Shown piece by piece: positions 46,551 through 56,462 of a stretch of DNA of 64,000 bases. Source of the stretch: Mycobacteriales bacterium (GTDB lineage: Bacteria > Actinomycetota > Actinomycetes > Mycobacteriales > QHCE01); contig JABFVL010000014.1 in assembly GCA_013362805.1 (NCBI GenBank), positions 31,135 to 95,134 of the forward strand, in the 5' to 3' direction. Every line of letters starts with the position of its first letter. The stretch's first letter is position 1. Under the pieces are notes generated by a model. The model searched no databases and was not told the DNA's origin. It saw only the letters and a list, made by a program, of their open reading frames with translations. A program made the position numbers and the translations under genes.

Positions 46551-47975
46551 ATGTTCGCAAGCCCGGAAGAGCTGATCAGCTATCTCAGGAAAAACGATGT
46601 TCGCTTTGTCGATGTGAGATTCTGTGATCTGCCCGGCATGATGCAGCACTTCAACATTCCCGCCGAATCCGTCACCGAAGACCTCCTGGCCGAAGGCCTC
46701 GCCTTTGATGGCTCTTCCATTCGCGGCTTCCAGCAAATCCACGAATCTGACATGTTGCTGCGCCCCGACTACAGCAGCGCATACATCGACGCGTTCCGCG
46801 GCGAGAAAACCCTAGCGCTCAACTTCTTCATCTACGATCCAGCAACCGGTGAGGCCTACTCTCGCGACCCCCGCAACGTAGCGCGCAAAGCCGAGGCCTA
46901 CCTGGCCAGCTCCGGCATCGCTGACACCGCTTACTTCGGTGCCGAAGCGGAGTTCTACATCTTCGACTCCATCCGCTACGACACCACCACCAACGCTGGC
47001 TACTACCACATCGACTCCATCGAGGGTGAGTGGAACACCGGCGCGATCGAAGAAGGTGGCAACCGCGGCTACAAGCCCAGCGTTAAGGGTGGCTACTTCC
47101 CTGTCTCGCCAGTCGACCACTTCGCGGACCTTCGAGACACCATGGTTCGCAAACTGATGGACGCCGGACTGCAAGTCGAACGCGCACACCACGAAGTTGG
47201 CACCGCCGGTCAAGCTGAAATCAACTACCGCTTCGACACCCTGCTACGCAGCGCCGATCACTTGATGACGTTCAAATACATCATCAAAAACACCGCCTGG
47301 AACGCCGGGAAGACCGTCACCTTCATGCCCAAGCCACTGTTTGGCGACAACGGCTCTGGGATGCACACCCACCAAAGCCTGTGGCAAGACGGCGAGCCAC
47401 TGTTCTATGACGACATGAACTATGCCGGGCTGTCCGACAAAGCTCGCTGGTACATCGGTGGACTGCTCGCTCACGCCCCTTCCCTGCTCGCCTTCACCAA
47501 CCCCACCATCAACTCGTACCGTCGATTGGTGCCCGGCTATGAAGCACCAGTCAACTTGGTGTATTCACAGCGCAACCGCTCGGCCTGCACTCGCATCCCG
47601 ATGACCGGCACCAACGCCAAGGCCAAGCGCGTGGAGTTCCGAGTCCCAGACCCATCCTCCAACCCATACCTGGCGTTCTCCGCCATGCTGATGGCTGGCC
47701 TAGATGGCGTAAAAAACAAAATTGAGCCACCAGCGCCCGTCGACAAAGACCTCTACGAGCTTTCACCGGCCGAACGCTCCGAGGTGCAACAAGTCCCTGG
47801 TTCCCTGCCCGAAGTACTCGGTGCCCTGCGCGCCGACAACGCGTACCTCACCGAAGGTGGCGTATTCACGCAAGACCTGATCGACACCTGGATCGACTAC
47901 AAGGTCGAAAACGAAATCGACCCAGTTCGACTCCGTCCTACCCCGCACGAATTCGCGATGTACTACGACATGTAA
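46551..47975 (+). CDS. glnA: Glutamine synthetase type I
   Basis: The 474-residue protein begins [17 protein letters not shown] and has [10 protein letters not shown], the ATP-site motif [18 protein letters not shown], and the adenylylation Tyr in [10 protein letters not shown] near residue 404. It forms glutamine from glutamate, ammonia and ATP in dodecamers. GGGAG precedes ATG 46551; the open frame reaches 46479. It matches mycobacterial GlnA1. Adenylylation would need glnE elsewhere. Confidence 0.97.
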   Translation: MFASPEELISYLRKNDVRFVDVRFCDLPGMMQHFNIPAESVTEDLLAEGLAFDGSSIRGFQQIHESDMLLRPDYSSAYIDAFRGEKTLALNFFIYDPATGEAYSRDPRNVARKAEAYLASSGIADTAYFGAEAEFYIFDSIRYDTTTNAGYYHIDSIEGEWNTGAIEEGGNRGYKPSVKGGYFPVSPVDHFADLRDTMVRKLMDAGLQVERAHHEVGTAGQAEINYRFDTLLRSADHLMTFKYIIKNTAWNAGKTVTFMPKPLFGDNGSGMHTHQSLWQDGEPLFYDDMNYAGLSDKARWYIGGLLAHAPSLLAFTNPTINSYRRLVPGYEAPVNLVYSQRNRSACTRIPMTGTNAKAKRVEFRVPDPSSNPYLAFSAMLMAGLDGVKNKIEPPAPVDKDLYELSPAERSEVQQVPGSLPEVLGALRADNAYLTEGGVFTQDLIDTWIDYKVENEIDPVRLRPTPHEFAMYYDM

Positions 47976-47990
47976 ACGAGCCGACAAGCT

Positions 47991-48033
47991 AAGTGGCCGT
48001 GTCATTGGTGGCAGTCCAATGACACGGCCACTT
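47991..48033. terminator. Terminator after glnA
   Basis: An 18-base perfect stem (47991-48008 with 48016-48033) has a 7-base loop and is followed by TCTTTTCTC. It lies between glnA and the convergent GT39 gene. Confidence 0.92.
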
Positions 48034-48045
48034 TCTTTTCTCACG

Positions 48046-50025
48046 TTATGCCAGCGGTTCACTCAAGTCGTAGACAGTTTGACCGCCCACGGTCACAGCG
48101 GTGTAATTCGCGGCAACCCAACTGGTGATATCACTCGATCCACCACTTGGCCCGCCCATACCGCCACCAGCGACGTAGTAACCGATATCGCCATTAGCGA
48201 CATATTCTTGAAACTCGGCGAGAGTCGGTGCCGGGTCACTGCCCGTGAATCCACCCATCGCCATCACCGGTCGACCGCTCGACAATTGCATGCCAGCCGC
48301 GCTTTGCGCACCACTGGTCGCCGCCGCCCAACGGGCATCACTGGCTCGCAACAGCGTGATCAACTCAGCGCTGGTGTTCGCCTCACCAGGACCACCCATC
48401 CGAGTGCCATCTGAGGTTAGCCCTTGGCCACCAGGAACTTGTGCGTCTTGTGCTCCTTCGAACAGCATGGCGCCACCCGGGCCGCCACTCATTTGACCGC
48501 TCGGGCCGGAGGTGGGAATCGAACCACTGTGCGCCACCGAGGCGGTAGCCAACGCATAGGCTCCACTTCCCGACAGGCCAACCGCGAGCGACAGCGTGGC
48601 CAGCACGAACACCAACCGGCGAGGAACCAGCGAGCCAACTAGCAATCCAGCGGCCACTACCAGCGAGATAATCAGCACACCAATGCGCAGCTCAGGATGC
48701 CAATCTGAGTTACGACTCAATAGTTCATAACTCCAGCCACCCGTTGCGACTACCATCGCCGCGAGCGCTAGCCGCGCCGGCAAGTGAGCTCGACCCCGCC
48801 ACAGTTCACGGCCAGAGATAGCGATCAGCGCGGCGATCGCGGGCGCAAGAGCCACTGTGTAATAGGGGTGCATTGTGCCACTCATAAAACTGAAAACCAG
48901 CGCGGTGACAATAAGCCAGCCTCCCCACAAAACCAGCGCGGCCCGGGTCCGATCAGTGCGGGGAGCCCTGCGGGTAAACCACAACCCAGCGACCAACCCA
49001 ATAAGTGCGGCGGGAAGCAGCCACGAAATTTCGGTGCCCATGCTGTCGCCAACAAGGCGGTCAATTCCAGTGGCGCCACCGAATCCGGTGTTGCCGCCGC
49101 CCACGCCTCCTCCGCCACCATTGCCCGAGCCGCCAAAGATTCGTCCGAGGCCGTTGTAGCCCATAGTCAATTCGAGGATGCTGTTGTTTTCCGAACCACC
49201 AATGTAGGGGCGGGAACTGGCTGGCCAAAGCTCCACAATCGCTACATACCAACCAGCGGACACCACCATCGCGGCCAAGGCACACAGCAGCTGGTACATG
49301 CGCCGACGCAACGGCGTGGGCGCCGCGATGAGATACACCAAACCAAACGCGGGAACCACGAGCAATGCTTGCAGCATCTTGGTGAGAAACCCGAAACCAA
49401 TGGCGGTGCCCACCAAAAGCAACCACGTGGTGCTCGCGGTTTCCAGAGCCCGGATCAAGCAATACGCCGCGATGACGAGCAGCAGAACCAACAACGCGTC
49501 TGGATTGTTGAACCGAAACATCAAGACGGCGACCGGGGTCAAAGCCAAACCGGCGCCAGCAATCATTCCGGCGACTGGGCCAGACCAACGTCTCACCGCC
49601 GCATACAAGAAGCCCACCGCGGCCACACCACATAGCGCTTGCGGGGCAAGCATGCTCCAGCTGGAAAACCCGAAAACTTGGCCTGATAGGCCCATCAGCC
49701 ACAAAGAGGCGGGTGGTTTATCAACAGTGATCGCGTTGCCAGCGTCAAGCGAACCGAAGAACAAAGCTTTCCAGTTTTCCGACCCCGCCTGCGCGGCCGC
49801 GGCATAGTAAGTGTTGGCATAGCCCGATGCGCTCAAGTTCCACAGATAGAGCAAGGCCGTGCCCAGTAGCAGAACAAACAATGCTGGGCGTTCCCACCGT
49901 GGGGCATCAGGTCGGCCCGCGATGAGCCTTCGAAATCTGGAGACTCGTGGACGGTGCGGCGTTCGAAGCAAGTGTTGAGAACACACCGGCATCGCCGACG
50001 GTTTAGGTGTCAAGGTCGCGGTCAT
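48046..50025 (-). CDS. GT39-type membrane glycosyltransferase (PMT_2)
   Basis: The 659-residue protein has about 12 membrane helices. The first loop holds ASGYANTYYAAAAQAGSENW, where GT39 enzymes keep the catalytic acidic region, followed by ITVDKPPASLWLMGLSG. A glycine-rich loop (GGSGNGGGGGVGGGN, about residues 298-315) and a Gly/Ser-rich extracellular tail ending VYDLSEPLA follow. It probably uses a polyprenyl-phosphate sugar to glycosylate an outer substrate. A paralogue lies at 51382-53274 with the same layout. Confidence 0.85.
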   Translation of the reverse strand: MTATLTPKPSAMPVCSQHLLRTPHRPRVSRFRRLIAGRPDAPRWERPALFVLLLGTALLYLWNLSASGYANTYYAAAAQAGSENWKALFFGSLDAGNAITVDKPPASLWLMGLSGQVFGFSSWSMLAPQALCGVAAVGFLYAAVRRWSGPVAGMIAGAGLALTPVAVLMFRFNNPDALLVLLLVIAAYCLIRALETASTTWLLLVGTAIGFGFLTKMLQALLVVPAFGLVYLIAAPTPLRRRMYQLLCALAAMVVSAGWYVAIVELWPASSRPYIGGSENNSILELTMGYNGLGRIFGGSGNGGGGGVGGGNTGFGGATGIDRLVGDSMGTEISWLLPAALIGLVAGLWFTRRAPRTDRTRAALVLWGGWLIVTALVFSFMSGTMHPYYTVALAPAIAALIAISGRELWRGRAHLPARLALAAMVVATGGWSYELLSRNSDWHPELRIGVLIISLVVAAGLLVGSLVPRRLVFVLATLSLAVGLSGSGAYALATASVAHSGSIPTSGPSGQMSGGPGGAMLFEGAQDAQVPGGQGLTSDGTRMGGPGEANTSAELITLLRASDARWAAATSGAQSAAGMQLSSGRPVMAMGGFTGSDPAPTLAEFQEYVANGDIGYYVAGGGMGGPSGGSSDITSWVAANYTAVTVGGQTVYDLSEPLA

Positions 50026-50059
50026 TAATGCTCCTAAATGTTGGGGTGGCGGCAGAGAG

Positions 50060-51307
50060 TTATCGACGACGTGGGTGAAACACCCAGGAGCGCAAGAGCA
50101 GAAATCGCAAGATGGTCGCCGCGAAATTCGCCAGCACCAACACCACTAGTTCCGTGGTGTGAGACGGATCGACCGTTGTGCCGTACAGCAAAGACAGTGA
50201 TCCACTCGTCAACGCGAGACCGAGCCCAAAGACGAGCAAGCCTTCGACGTGATGGCGAGCGAGCCGACGCCTACCACTCACCGCGAATGTGAACCGCCTA
50301 TTCGCGGCGGTATTGGCAATAGCGGTCACGGCCAAGGCGATGAAGTTCGCGGGTTGTGGGCCAAGTCCATGGAGCAAGCTGAAAAGGAGCAAATACGCGA
50401 TTGTGCTGGCGATCCCAATCAGTGAAAAACGAATCACATGCTCCAAGAAATCGCTCTTGCTCGCGGGGTCCAGTGAGCCGCGTCCAAGCCGTTCCCGAAC
50501 CTCATCCAGCGGCAGGCGTCGACGGGCAAGTGCCCAACCCAGCCGAGCAATCCCCCGCACATCAGCCCACGCGGTGGACATGATGTCGACCTTGCTGTCA
50601 GAGTCATCTACCCAATCGACGGGTACTTCGTGAATACGCAACCCGGCGCGTTGGGCAAGCACCAACAGCTCAGTATCAAAGAACCAAGCCGTGTCTTGCA
50701 CTAGCGGAAGAAGGCTCCGCGCGACTTCTGCTCGGATGGCTTTGAATCCACATTGGGCATCGGTGAACCGGGTACCTAGTGCACCCCGAAGAAGCAGGTT
50801 GTAGCCACGCGAAATGAACTCTCGTTTTGGTCCACGAACAACGCGGGCCCCTCGAGCCAACCGAGTGCCGATCGCGATATCGGAGTGCCCAGACATAAGC
50901 GGGGCGATGAGCGGCAACAAGCCGGACAGGTCAGTGGAAAGGTCCACATCCATATAGGCCAAAACCTGCGCGTTAGAGGTGCTCCATACTTCACGAAGCG
51001 CCCCTCCACGACCCTTACGATCCAGCCGCACAACAGCCACATCGGGCAGATCACCGGCCAAGGCTCCGGCGATCCAGCCAGTGGAATCAGTGCTCGCGTT
51101 ATCGGCAATCGTGATGCGAAATGTGTAAGGCACATGTTCGCTGAGATAGTCATGCAGCCTGCGCACGCAGGCCGCCAAGGTGGCCTCCTCGTTGTACACC
51201 GGAATGGTGACATCGAGAACTGGACGGTCTTTCGCTGACGTCGCCGTGCGATATTCCCTCGCCTGGGCGACGTCATCATGCAGTCGGGGTCGTGGAATCG
51301 TCGTCAT
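50060..51307 (-). CDS. GT2 glycosyltransferase fused to a GtrA-like membrane domain
   Basis: VTIPVYNEEATLAACVRR, IADNASTDSTG and AYMDVDLSTDLS form the GT-A domain (about residues 30-250), with the DxD-type metal site. GLQ-type CGFKAIR and WFFDTELLVLA are also present. The C-terminal third has four membrane helices (RFSLIGIASTIAYLLLF, FIALAVTAIANTAANRRFTF), the GtrA flippase-like domain. The fusion would both charge and flip polyprenyl-phosphate sugar. The start is uncertain: ATG 51307 is used, though the frame is open to TTG 51385, which overlaps the upstream stop by four bases. Confidence 0.88.
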   Translation of the reverse strand: MTTIPRPRLHDDVAQAREYRTATSAKDRPVLDVTIPVYNEEATLAACVRRLHDYLSEHVPYTFRITIADNASTDSTGWIAGALAGDLPDVAVVRLDRKGRGGALREVWSTSNAQVLAYMDVDLSTDLSGLLPLIAPLMSGHSDIAIGTRLARGARVVRGPKREFISRGYNLLLRGALGTRFTDAQCGFKAIRAEVARSLLPLVQDTAWFFDTELLVLAQRAGLRIHEVPVDWVDDSDSKVDIMSTAWADVRGIARLGWALARRRLPLDEVRERLGRGSLDPASKSDFLEHVIRFSLIGIASTIAYLLLFSLLHGLGPQPANFIALAVTAIANTAANRRFTFAVSGRRRLARHHVEGLLVFGLGLALTSGSLSLLYGTTVDPSHTTELVVLVLANFAATILRFLLLRSWVFHPRRR

Positions 51308-51381
51308 AACGGTGACTGTGCTCCGTTGAACTATGGCGGCCATGTGGTCAAGCTGTGCGCGTCCTGTGAACTTGACATTGG

Positions 51382-53274
51382 TCAACTGAGCTCATAGATC
51401 GTTGTTCCATCCACAGTGGTCGCGGTGTAGTGGATGCTTACCCAACTGTTGATCTGCTCAGCGACGTCACTGCCCGAGGTGCTGGAGCCAGGCATCCCGC
51501 CCATTGAGCTCGCGATGAAATAATGAATTCGCCCGTCGCTCACATAGCGTTGAAACTGTTCCAACGTCGGATATGCATCGGTGCCGTTAAATCCACCGAT
51601 CGCTATCACAGGCTGGCCACTCGCCAATTGGTAACCGGCCGCGTTGTTCGAACCGACTACGGCAGCCGCCCAGTCGTACGAATCACTGTCGCGCTTAAGC
51701 AACGTGGTGAGGGCGTCACTTGGCGTGCTAGCGCCAAGCAGCCCACCCATGCCACCGCCGGCTCGCTGCGGCATGACCGCGCCAAAACCACCGCCACCGC
51801 TTGGCCCAGCAGATGGAATCGCACCGGTGTGCGTGCTCGACGCGGTGACCATCGAGTAGCTAAATGGAGCCGTGAGCACAGCGGCAATCGCGATAGTGGC
51901 AACCAATGGGCTGAACCGGGCAGGCAACCGTCCAACGAGCACGATAAACACGGCCGCGGCAAATCCGCCGATCAGCACCGCGCCCGAAAGCCATGGCAGC
52001 CAGTCATTGCGCCGCAACAGCACCCCGGACCAGGTCGTCGTCGCGGCCACCGCGGTCGAAAGTGCGACCGCCGCGCCCAGTTCATGCCGCAAGCGCCACA
52101 GAACTGTCGCTCCAATTCCCGCCAAAGCACCAATCGCGGGCGCCAAAGCCACGGTGTAGTACGCGTGAATGATTCCGCTCATGTAGCTGAAGACCGCAGC
52201 CGTGCTCAACAACCAGCCGCCCCACAACAAGAACCCGGCTCGCAACAGATCTGTGCGCCCGCCATGGCGCGTCACCCACACACCAGCGAGGGTGACGATC
52301 ACAACACCAGGCAAAAGCCACGAGATTTGCGCGCCCATTTCACTGTCGAACAGCCGATACCACCCAGTAGCGTCGCCCCATGAGCTCGGCCCCACGCTTC
52401 CGGTTTCTTCGCCGTTCAAGCGTCCAAGGCCGTTGTATCCCAAGGTCAACTCGATGATGCTGTTGTGTTGCGAGCCGCCGATATAGGGCCTGGACCCAGT
52501 TGGCCACAGCGCGACAATGGCGACATACCAGCCCGCGGAAAACACCAGGGCGCCTAGCGCGGCGAAGACATGCCATACGCGTTGTCGAACAGTGGCGGGC
52601 GCGACTAGCAGATACACGAGGCCAAACGCGGGCACGATCAGCAAGGCTTGCAACATTTTCGCCAAAAAAGCGAACCCAATCGCCGAACCCGCGGCGCACA
52701 ACCACACCAGACTGGCCCGCTCGAGCGCCCGCACCAGACAATAAGCGCTCACCACCAGAAGCAGTACCAACAAGGCGTCCGGGTTGTTGAACCGGAACAT
52801 CAATACCGCCACCGGCGTGAGCGCCACAATCGCGCCAGACAGCAACCCCGCCGCCGGTCCGTACCATCGCCGCACCGCCGCATACAAGACAGCGACCGTC
52901 GCCACCCCACACAACGCCTGCGGCAACAGGATGCTCCAAGCGTTCACGCCAAAGAGCCTGGCGGAAATACCCATCAGCCACAGCGAAGCCGGTGTCTTGT
53001 CCACTGTGATCGCGTTAGCGGCATCTGACGATCCGAAAAACAGCGCTTTCCAACTTTCGGCGCCAGCCTGGGCCGCCGCCGAATAATAAGGATTCGCCCA
53101 ACCGGAATCGGCCAAAGCCCAGATGTACAACAAGGCGGTTCCGAGCAGCAGACCCGCCCACGCGGGCCGTTCCCATCGTGGGGCATCCAACGGCCCCCTG
53201 AGCAACCGGCGCAACCGCCCGCGGGCCGCGATGGGAAATTGTTCAGCGCTGGCGAGCACGGCAGTTGTTGTCAT
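51382..53274 (-). CDS. GT39-type membrane glycosyltransferase, paralogue of 48046-50025
   Basis: The 630-residue protein shares APRWERPAWAGLLLGTALLYIW, ANPYYSAAAQAGAESWKALF and AITVDKTPASLWLMGISARL with its paralogue, and the same helix order. A Gly-rich loop (SAGPSGGGGFGAV) and a tail ending DGTTIYELS are also shared in kind. It probably uses the product of the GT2-GtrA gene between the two. It lies downstream of the two-component system on the same strand, which may regulate it. Confidence 0.86.
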   Translation of the reverse strand: MTTTAVLASAEQFPIAARGRLRRLLRGPLDAPRWERPAWAGLLLGTALLYIWALADSGWANPYYSAAAQAGAESWKALFFGSSDAANAITVDKTPASLWLMGISARLFGVNAWSILLPQALCGVATVAVLYAAVRRWYGPAAGLLSGAIVALTPVAVLMFRFNNPDALLVLLLVVSAYCLVRALERASLVWLCAAGSAIGFAFLAKMLQALLIVPAFGLVYLLVAPATVRQRVWHVFAALGALVFSAGWYVAIVALWPTGSRPYIGGSQHNSIIELTLGYNGLGRLNGEETGSVGPSSWGDATGWYRLFDSEMGAQISWLLPGVVIVTLAGVWVTRHGGRTDLLRAGFLLWGGWLLSTAAVFSYMSGIIHAYYTVALAPAIGALAGIGATVLWRLRHELGAAVALSTAVAATTTWSGVLLRRNDWLPWLSGAVLIGGFAAAVFIVLVGRLPARFSPLVATIAIAAVLTAPFSYSMVTASSTHTGAIPSAGPSGGGGFGAVMPQRAGGGMGGLLGASTPSDALTTLLKRDSDSYDWAAAVVGSNNAAGYQLASGQPVIAIGGFNGTDAYPTLEQFQRYVSDGRIHYFIASSMGGMPGSSTSGSDVAEQINSWVSIHYTATTVDGTTIYELS

Positions 53275-53340
53275 AGCTCCACACGATGCCCACTGTGGCT
53301 ATGCGATCCATGTGCTCGAGCTGTGTGCTAGCTGTGGATA

Positions 53341-54798
53341 TCAAACGGGCAAGGTGACAGTAAAAATTGTGCGACCCGGTTCACTGTTTACCGTGACATC
53401 GCCGTGGTGCGCCGCGACGATAGCCGCGACAATCGCCAAGCCCAAACCGCTGCCCCCGGCAGAGCGGGAACGAGATGTGTCACCACGGGCGAAACGTTCA
53501 AAAATCTCTGATTGCAGATTCGCCGGAATACCTGGGCCATCATCGGCGACGGTAAGCACGGCACTGCGGTTATGTGTTTGTCGCACGCCGACAATGACAG
53601 TAGTAGAGGGCGGCGTGTGCGTACGTGCGTTGCTCAACAGGTTCGCCACCACTTGATGAAGCTGCGTGGAATCGCCCTGCACCACCACCGGATCCGATCC
53701 CACGTCCAGCTGCCAACGGTGATCCGGTCCAGCGACTCGCGCATCGCTGGCCGCGTCAACTACGAGCCGAGTGAGATCCACCGGTTCACGGACCGGGTTC
53801 TTCGCGGCGTCCAGTCGGGCCAACAGCAACAGTTCTTCCACTAGCGTTGTCATGCGCGCCGATGCCATCTCCACGCGATTCAGCGAATGAACAATATCGG
53901 TGGGTTCCTGGCTGTGCCGCGCGAGTTCGGCGTATCCACGGATCGCGGCCAGCGGAGTACGAAGTTCGTGGCTCGCATCGGCCACAAACTGACGCACTCG
54001 CGTCTCACTGGCTTGTCGGGCACGCAGTGCGTTATCTACGTGATCGATCATCCGATTCAGCGCAGCACCGACTTGCCCCACTTCCGTGCGTGGATTCGCA
54101 TCGGCCTCTGGCACCCGAATCGGCACCGCGACCTCGCCCTCGTGCAGCGGAAGCTCAGATACTCTTCGCGCGGCCACAACCACCCGACGCAGCGGCCACA
54201 GTGTAATGCGGATGATCCACGCCCCGGCCACGCCGAGCACCGCCAGCCCCATCACCGATACACCGGCCATGATGAGGCCGAGCTGCGCCAAGGTATCTTG
54301 CATGGGCTGCATTGGCAGCCCGGTGATGATGGTGCGCCCGCCAGCGGTTTCAGCGGCGATGAGGCGATATTCTCCGACCTCACCCAAGTCTCGGGTGTGT
54401 GGTTTCCGATCGGTGGGCAAATCTTTCAGGGTTTGTTGAGCCGACGCCGAGACATCCTCAAAATCGCCTTTGCTGTTGATGACCCCAGCTTTAATGTTCC
54501 CGTCAATATCGATATCAGCGCCGAGAGTGTTTTCTCCCTGACCCGGGGCAAACAAAAACCGAGGCCCGCGATCACCGTCCGGTGGGGGCGGCAAATCCGC
54601 GCCGGCCACCGAACGATCAACAGCTGATGTCAACCGATCGTCGAGCTGCCCCAACAGATATTTCCGCAAAGCCAACTCAGTAACGACACCGATAACGAGG
54701 CACGCGACCGTCATCAAAGCAACAACGACAACGAGCAAACGGGCCCGCAGCGACCAATTCGCTAGACCTCGGTGTTCAGTGGGTGGGTTTGAGGACAT
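53341..54798 (-). CDS. Membrane sensor histidine kinase
   Basis: Two helices (LLVVVVALMTVACLVIGVV and IMAGVSVMGLAVLGVAGAWI) flank an external domain of about 130 residues with the acidic run DIDIDGNI. A HAMP region follows, then the H-box FVADASHELRTPLAAI, N-box LHQVVANLLSNARTH, and G-boxes DDGPGIP and GGSGLGLAI. ATG 54798 overlaps the response regulator stop by 23 bases; GTG 54810 is an alternative. Length is about 485 residues. The signal sensed is unknown. Confidence 0.92.
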   Translation of the reverse strand: MSSNPPTEHRGLANWSLRARLLVVVVALMTVACLVIGVVTELALRKYLLGQLDDRLTSAVDRSVAGADLPPPPDGDRGPRFLFAPGQGENTLGADIDIDGNIKAGVINSKGDFEDVSASAQQTLKDLPTDRKPHTRDLGEVGEYRLIAAETAGGRTIITGLPMQPMQDTLAQLGLIMAGVSVMGLAVLGVAGAWIIRITLWPLRRVVVAARRVSELPLHEGEVAVPIRVPEADANPRTEVGQVGAALNRMIDHVDNALRARQASETRVRQFVADASHELRTPLAAIRGYAELARHSQEPTDIVHSLNRVEMASARMTTLVEELLLLARLDAAKNPVREPVDLTRLVVDAASDARVAGPDHRWQLDVGSDPVVVQGDSTQLHQVVANLLSNARTHTPPSTTVIVGVRQTHNRSAVLTVADDGPGIPANLQSEIFERFARGDTSRSRSAGGSGLGLAIVAAIVAAHHGDVTVNSEPGRTIFTVTLPV

Positions 54799-55516
54799 AG
54801 CCCGCCCCACGCATCGTGTGGATCATCGGAACGCGCCCGGCATCGATCTTTTTCCGAAGATACGAGATGTATAGCTCGACCACATTGGCTTGCCCACCAA
54901 AGTCGTAATTCCAGACCCGATCCAAAATTTGGGCTTTGCTCAACACTTTCTTGGGGTTGCGCGCCAAGAATCTGAGCAGCTCAAACTCGGTGGCGGTCAG
55001 CTCGATGACCTCATCGGCACGACGCACTTCCCTGCTGTCCTCATTGATCACCAAATCACCCACCACGAGCAGAGCATCATCAGTTTCCACCGTGTGAGTG
55101 CGGCGCAGGAGCGCCCGAATGCGCAACATGACTTCTTCCAAGCTAAACGGCTTGGTGACGTAGTCATCGCCGCCCACAGTCAATCCGGCGATTCGGTCTT
55201 CCACCGCGTCTTTGGCGGTCAAAAACAGCACCGGCAGCGCCGAGGTGTGCATGCGCAATTGCCGAATAACGTCTAGGCCGCTGCTATCGGGCAGCATCAC
55301 ATCCAGAACCACCACATCCGGCCGGAATTCCCGCGCCGCCGCAACAGCTCCGGCCCCATCATGGGCTCCATGCACCGAAAAGCCTTCATATTGCAGAGCG
55401 ATTGACAGCAATTCCACCAGCATTGGCTCGTCATCCACGACCAATACCCTGATGGGCTCGCCATTTTCGCGACGCAATGCAGGACGGCCCGAGCGAGGAA
55501 GTGCGGCATCTGTCAT
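54776..55516 (-). CDS. OmpR-family response regulator
   Basis: The receiver has VLVVDDEPMLVELL, the phosphoacceptor in PDVVVLDVMLPDSSG, and Lys in VTKPFSLEEVMLRI. A winged helix follows with ELTATEFELLRFLARNP and IHTMRGAGYVLKP. ATG 55516 has GGAAG nine bases upstream; ATG 55525 lies too close to it. Length is about 246 residues. It likely controls the divergent membrane-anchored gene at 55701 and the GT39 locus downstream, by position. Confidence 0.93.
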   Translation of the reverse strand: MTDAALPRSGRPALRRENGEPIRVLVVDDEPMLVELLSIALQYEGFSVHGAHDGAGAVAAAREFRPDVVVLDVMLPDSSGLDVIRQLRMHTSALPVLFLTAKDAVEDRIAGLTVGGDDYVTKPFSLEEVMLRIRALLRRTHTVETDDALLVVGDLVINEDSREVRRADEVIELTATEFELLRFLARNPKKVLSKAQILDRVWNYDFGGQANVVELYISYLRKKIDAGRVPMIHTMRGAGYVLKPTH

Positions 55517-55700
55517 GTTCGCCATCTTCCTCACCGTGCCTGTGCCAGAGATATGAGTTTCCTGTGTATCAGCTGTGACACCCAGCAGGGGCCACCGACG
55601 CGGCACGCTCACAGTCAACTCTCACGAGCCACACAGCAGGTTCATAGCTATGGGTTCCAAGCTTGCCAACATGTATCCGCACTCTGAGAGGAACTTACCC

Positions 55701-56366
55701 ATGGATGAGCCCAAGGCTGACCACCAAGCCGCCGCGGCGGGCTCGCACAGCCCTACACCCGCGCCCGAGGCGTCGGCAGTTCAACCCGGGCCGCAAGTTC
55801 CGCCATATGGCGCGGCCACTCCCCCGGCGTGGGGCGCACCGGCTACAGGGCAACGCGCACCCTGGAACCTGCGCAAAACGCTTGGCGCGGTGGTCGTAGT
55901 GGTCGTGTTGGCCATCGCGGGCGGGGCATTGTTTATGGCCGCCGCTGACAACGATAGTGATTCTGGTCCCGGCGGCCGGGCCGGTGGGCCTGGCCAAATG
56001 GGCCAGCTGGACGGGCAGAACAACCAGGGCTTCAGTGGTGGTTTCCCCGGGGCCGGTGGTGTCGGTCTAGCCGGCGCATTGCACGGCGAATTCGTCACCT
56101 CCGAGAATGGCGAATATGTGACTCGCCAGCTCCACACTGGAACGGTCACTAAGATTGCCGCCGATTCCATCACGGTCAAAAGCAGTGACGACTATTCGCA
56201 GTCTTATGCGATCAGCGATTCCACCACGGTCGGCAACAATGGTTCGATCAGCGATATCGCCGAAGGCGACACCGTGACGCTCATCGCCAGCGAGGACAAG
56301 AACGCGATCAGCATCTCCAGCCAGCAAGAGATGCAAGGAAATGGGGCACCTGGGCAAGGCGGCTAG
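55701..56366 (+). CDS. Membrane-anchored secreted protein with DUF5666-like domain
   Basis: The 221-residue protein has a Pro/Ala-rich N-terminus, a helix near residues 65-85 (LGAVVVVVVLAIAGGALFMA), a Gly-rich stretch (GGRAGGPGQMGQL), and a beta-rich domain with GTVTKIAADSITVKSSDD and GDTVTLIASEDKNAI, which resembles DUF5666. AGAGGA lies eight bases before ATG 55701. It is divergent from the two-component system, a typical target or sensor-partner position. The domain name is inferred from the pattern of short beta repeats. Confidence 0.72.
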   Translation: MDEPKADHQAAAAGSHSPTPAPEASAVQPGPQVPPYGAATPPAWGAPATGQRAPWNLRKTLGAVVVVVVLAIAGGALFMAAADNDSDSGPGGRAGGPGQMGQLDGQNNQGFSGGFPGAGGVGLAGALHGEFVTSENGEYVTRQLHTGTVTKIAADSITVKSSDDYSQSYAISDSTTVGNNGSISDIAEGDTVTLIASEDKNAISISSQQEMQGNGAPGQGG

Positions 56367-56372
56367 CTTGGA

Positions 56373-56407
56373 GGATGTGCGGCAAGGCTTCGTCTGGCCG
56401 CACATCC
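56373..56407 (+). terminator. Hairpin after the DUF5666-like gene
   Basis: GGATGTGCGGC (56373-56383) pairs with GCCGCACATCC (56397-56407) over a 13-base loop, six bases after the stop. There is no T tract. Confidence 0.6.
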
Positions 56408-56462
56408 AATTGCCGTTCAGCTCTATGCTGTGGGCAGAACTTTGCCGAGACTGGGAGAAACA

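Noticed and set aside
48784..49635. 283-residue plus-strand frame opposite the GT39 gene
   Set aside because: It is the antisense of a clear GT39 reading frame, its translation is low-complexity (Gln, His, Arg, Gly), and no start signal is present.
51523..52383. 286-residue plus-strand frame opposite the second GT39 gene
   Set aside because: Same reasons: it mirrors the codon bias of the real gene and shows no domain.
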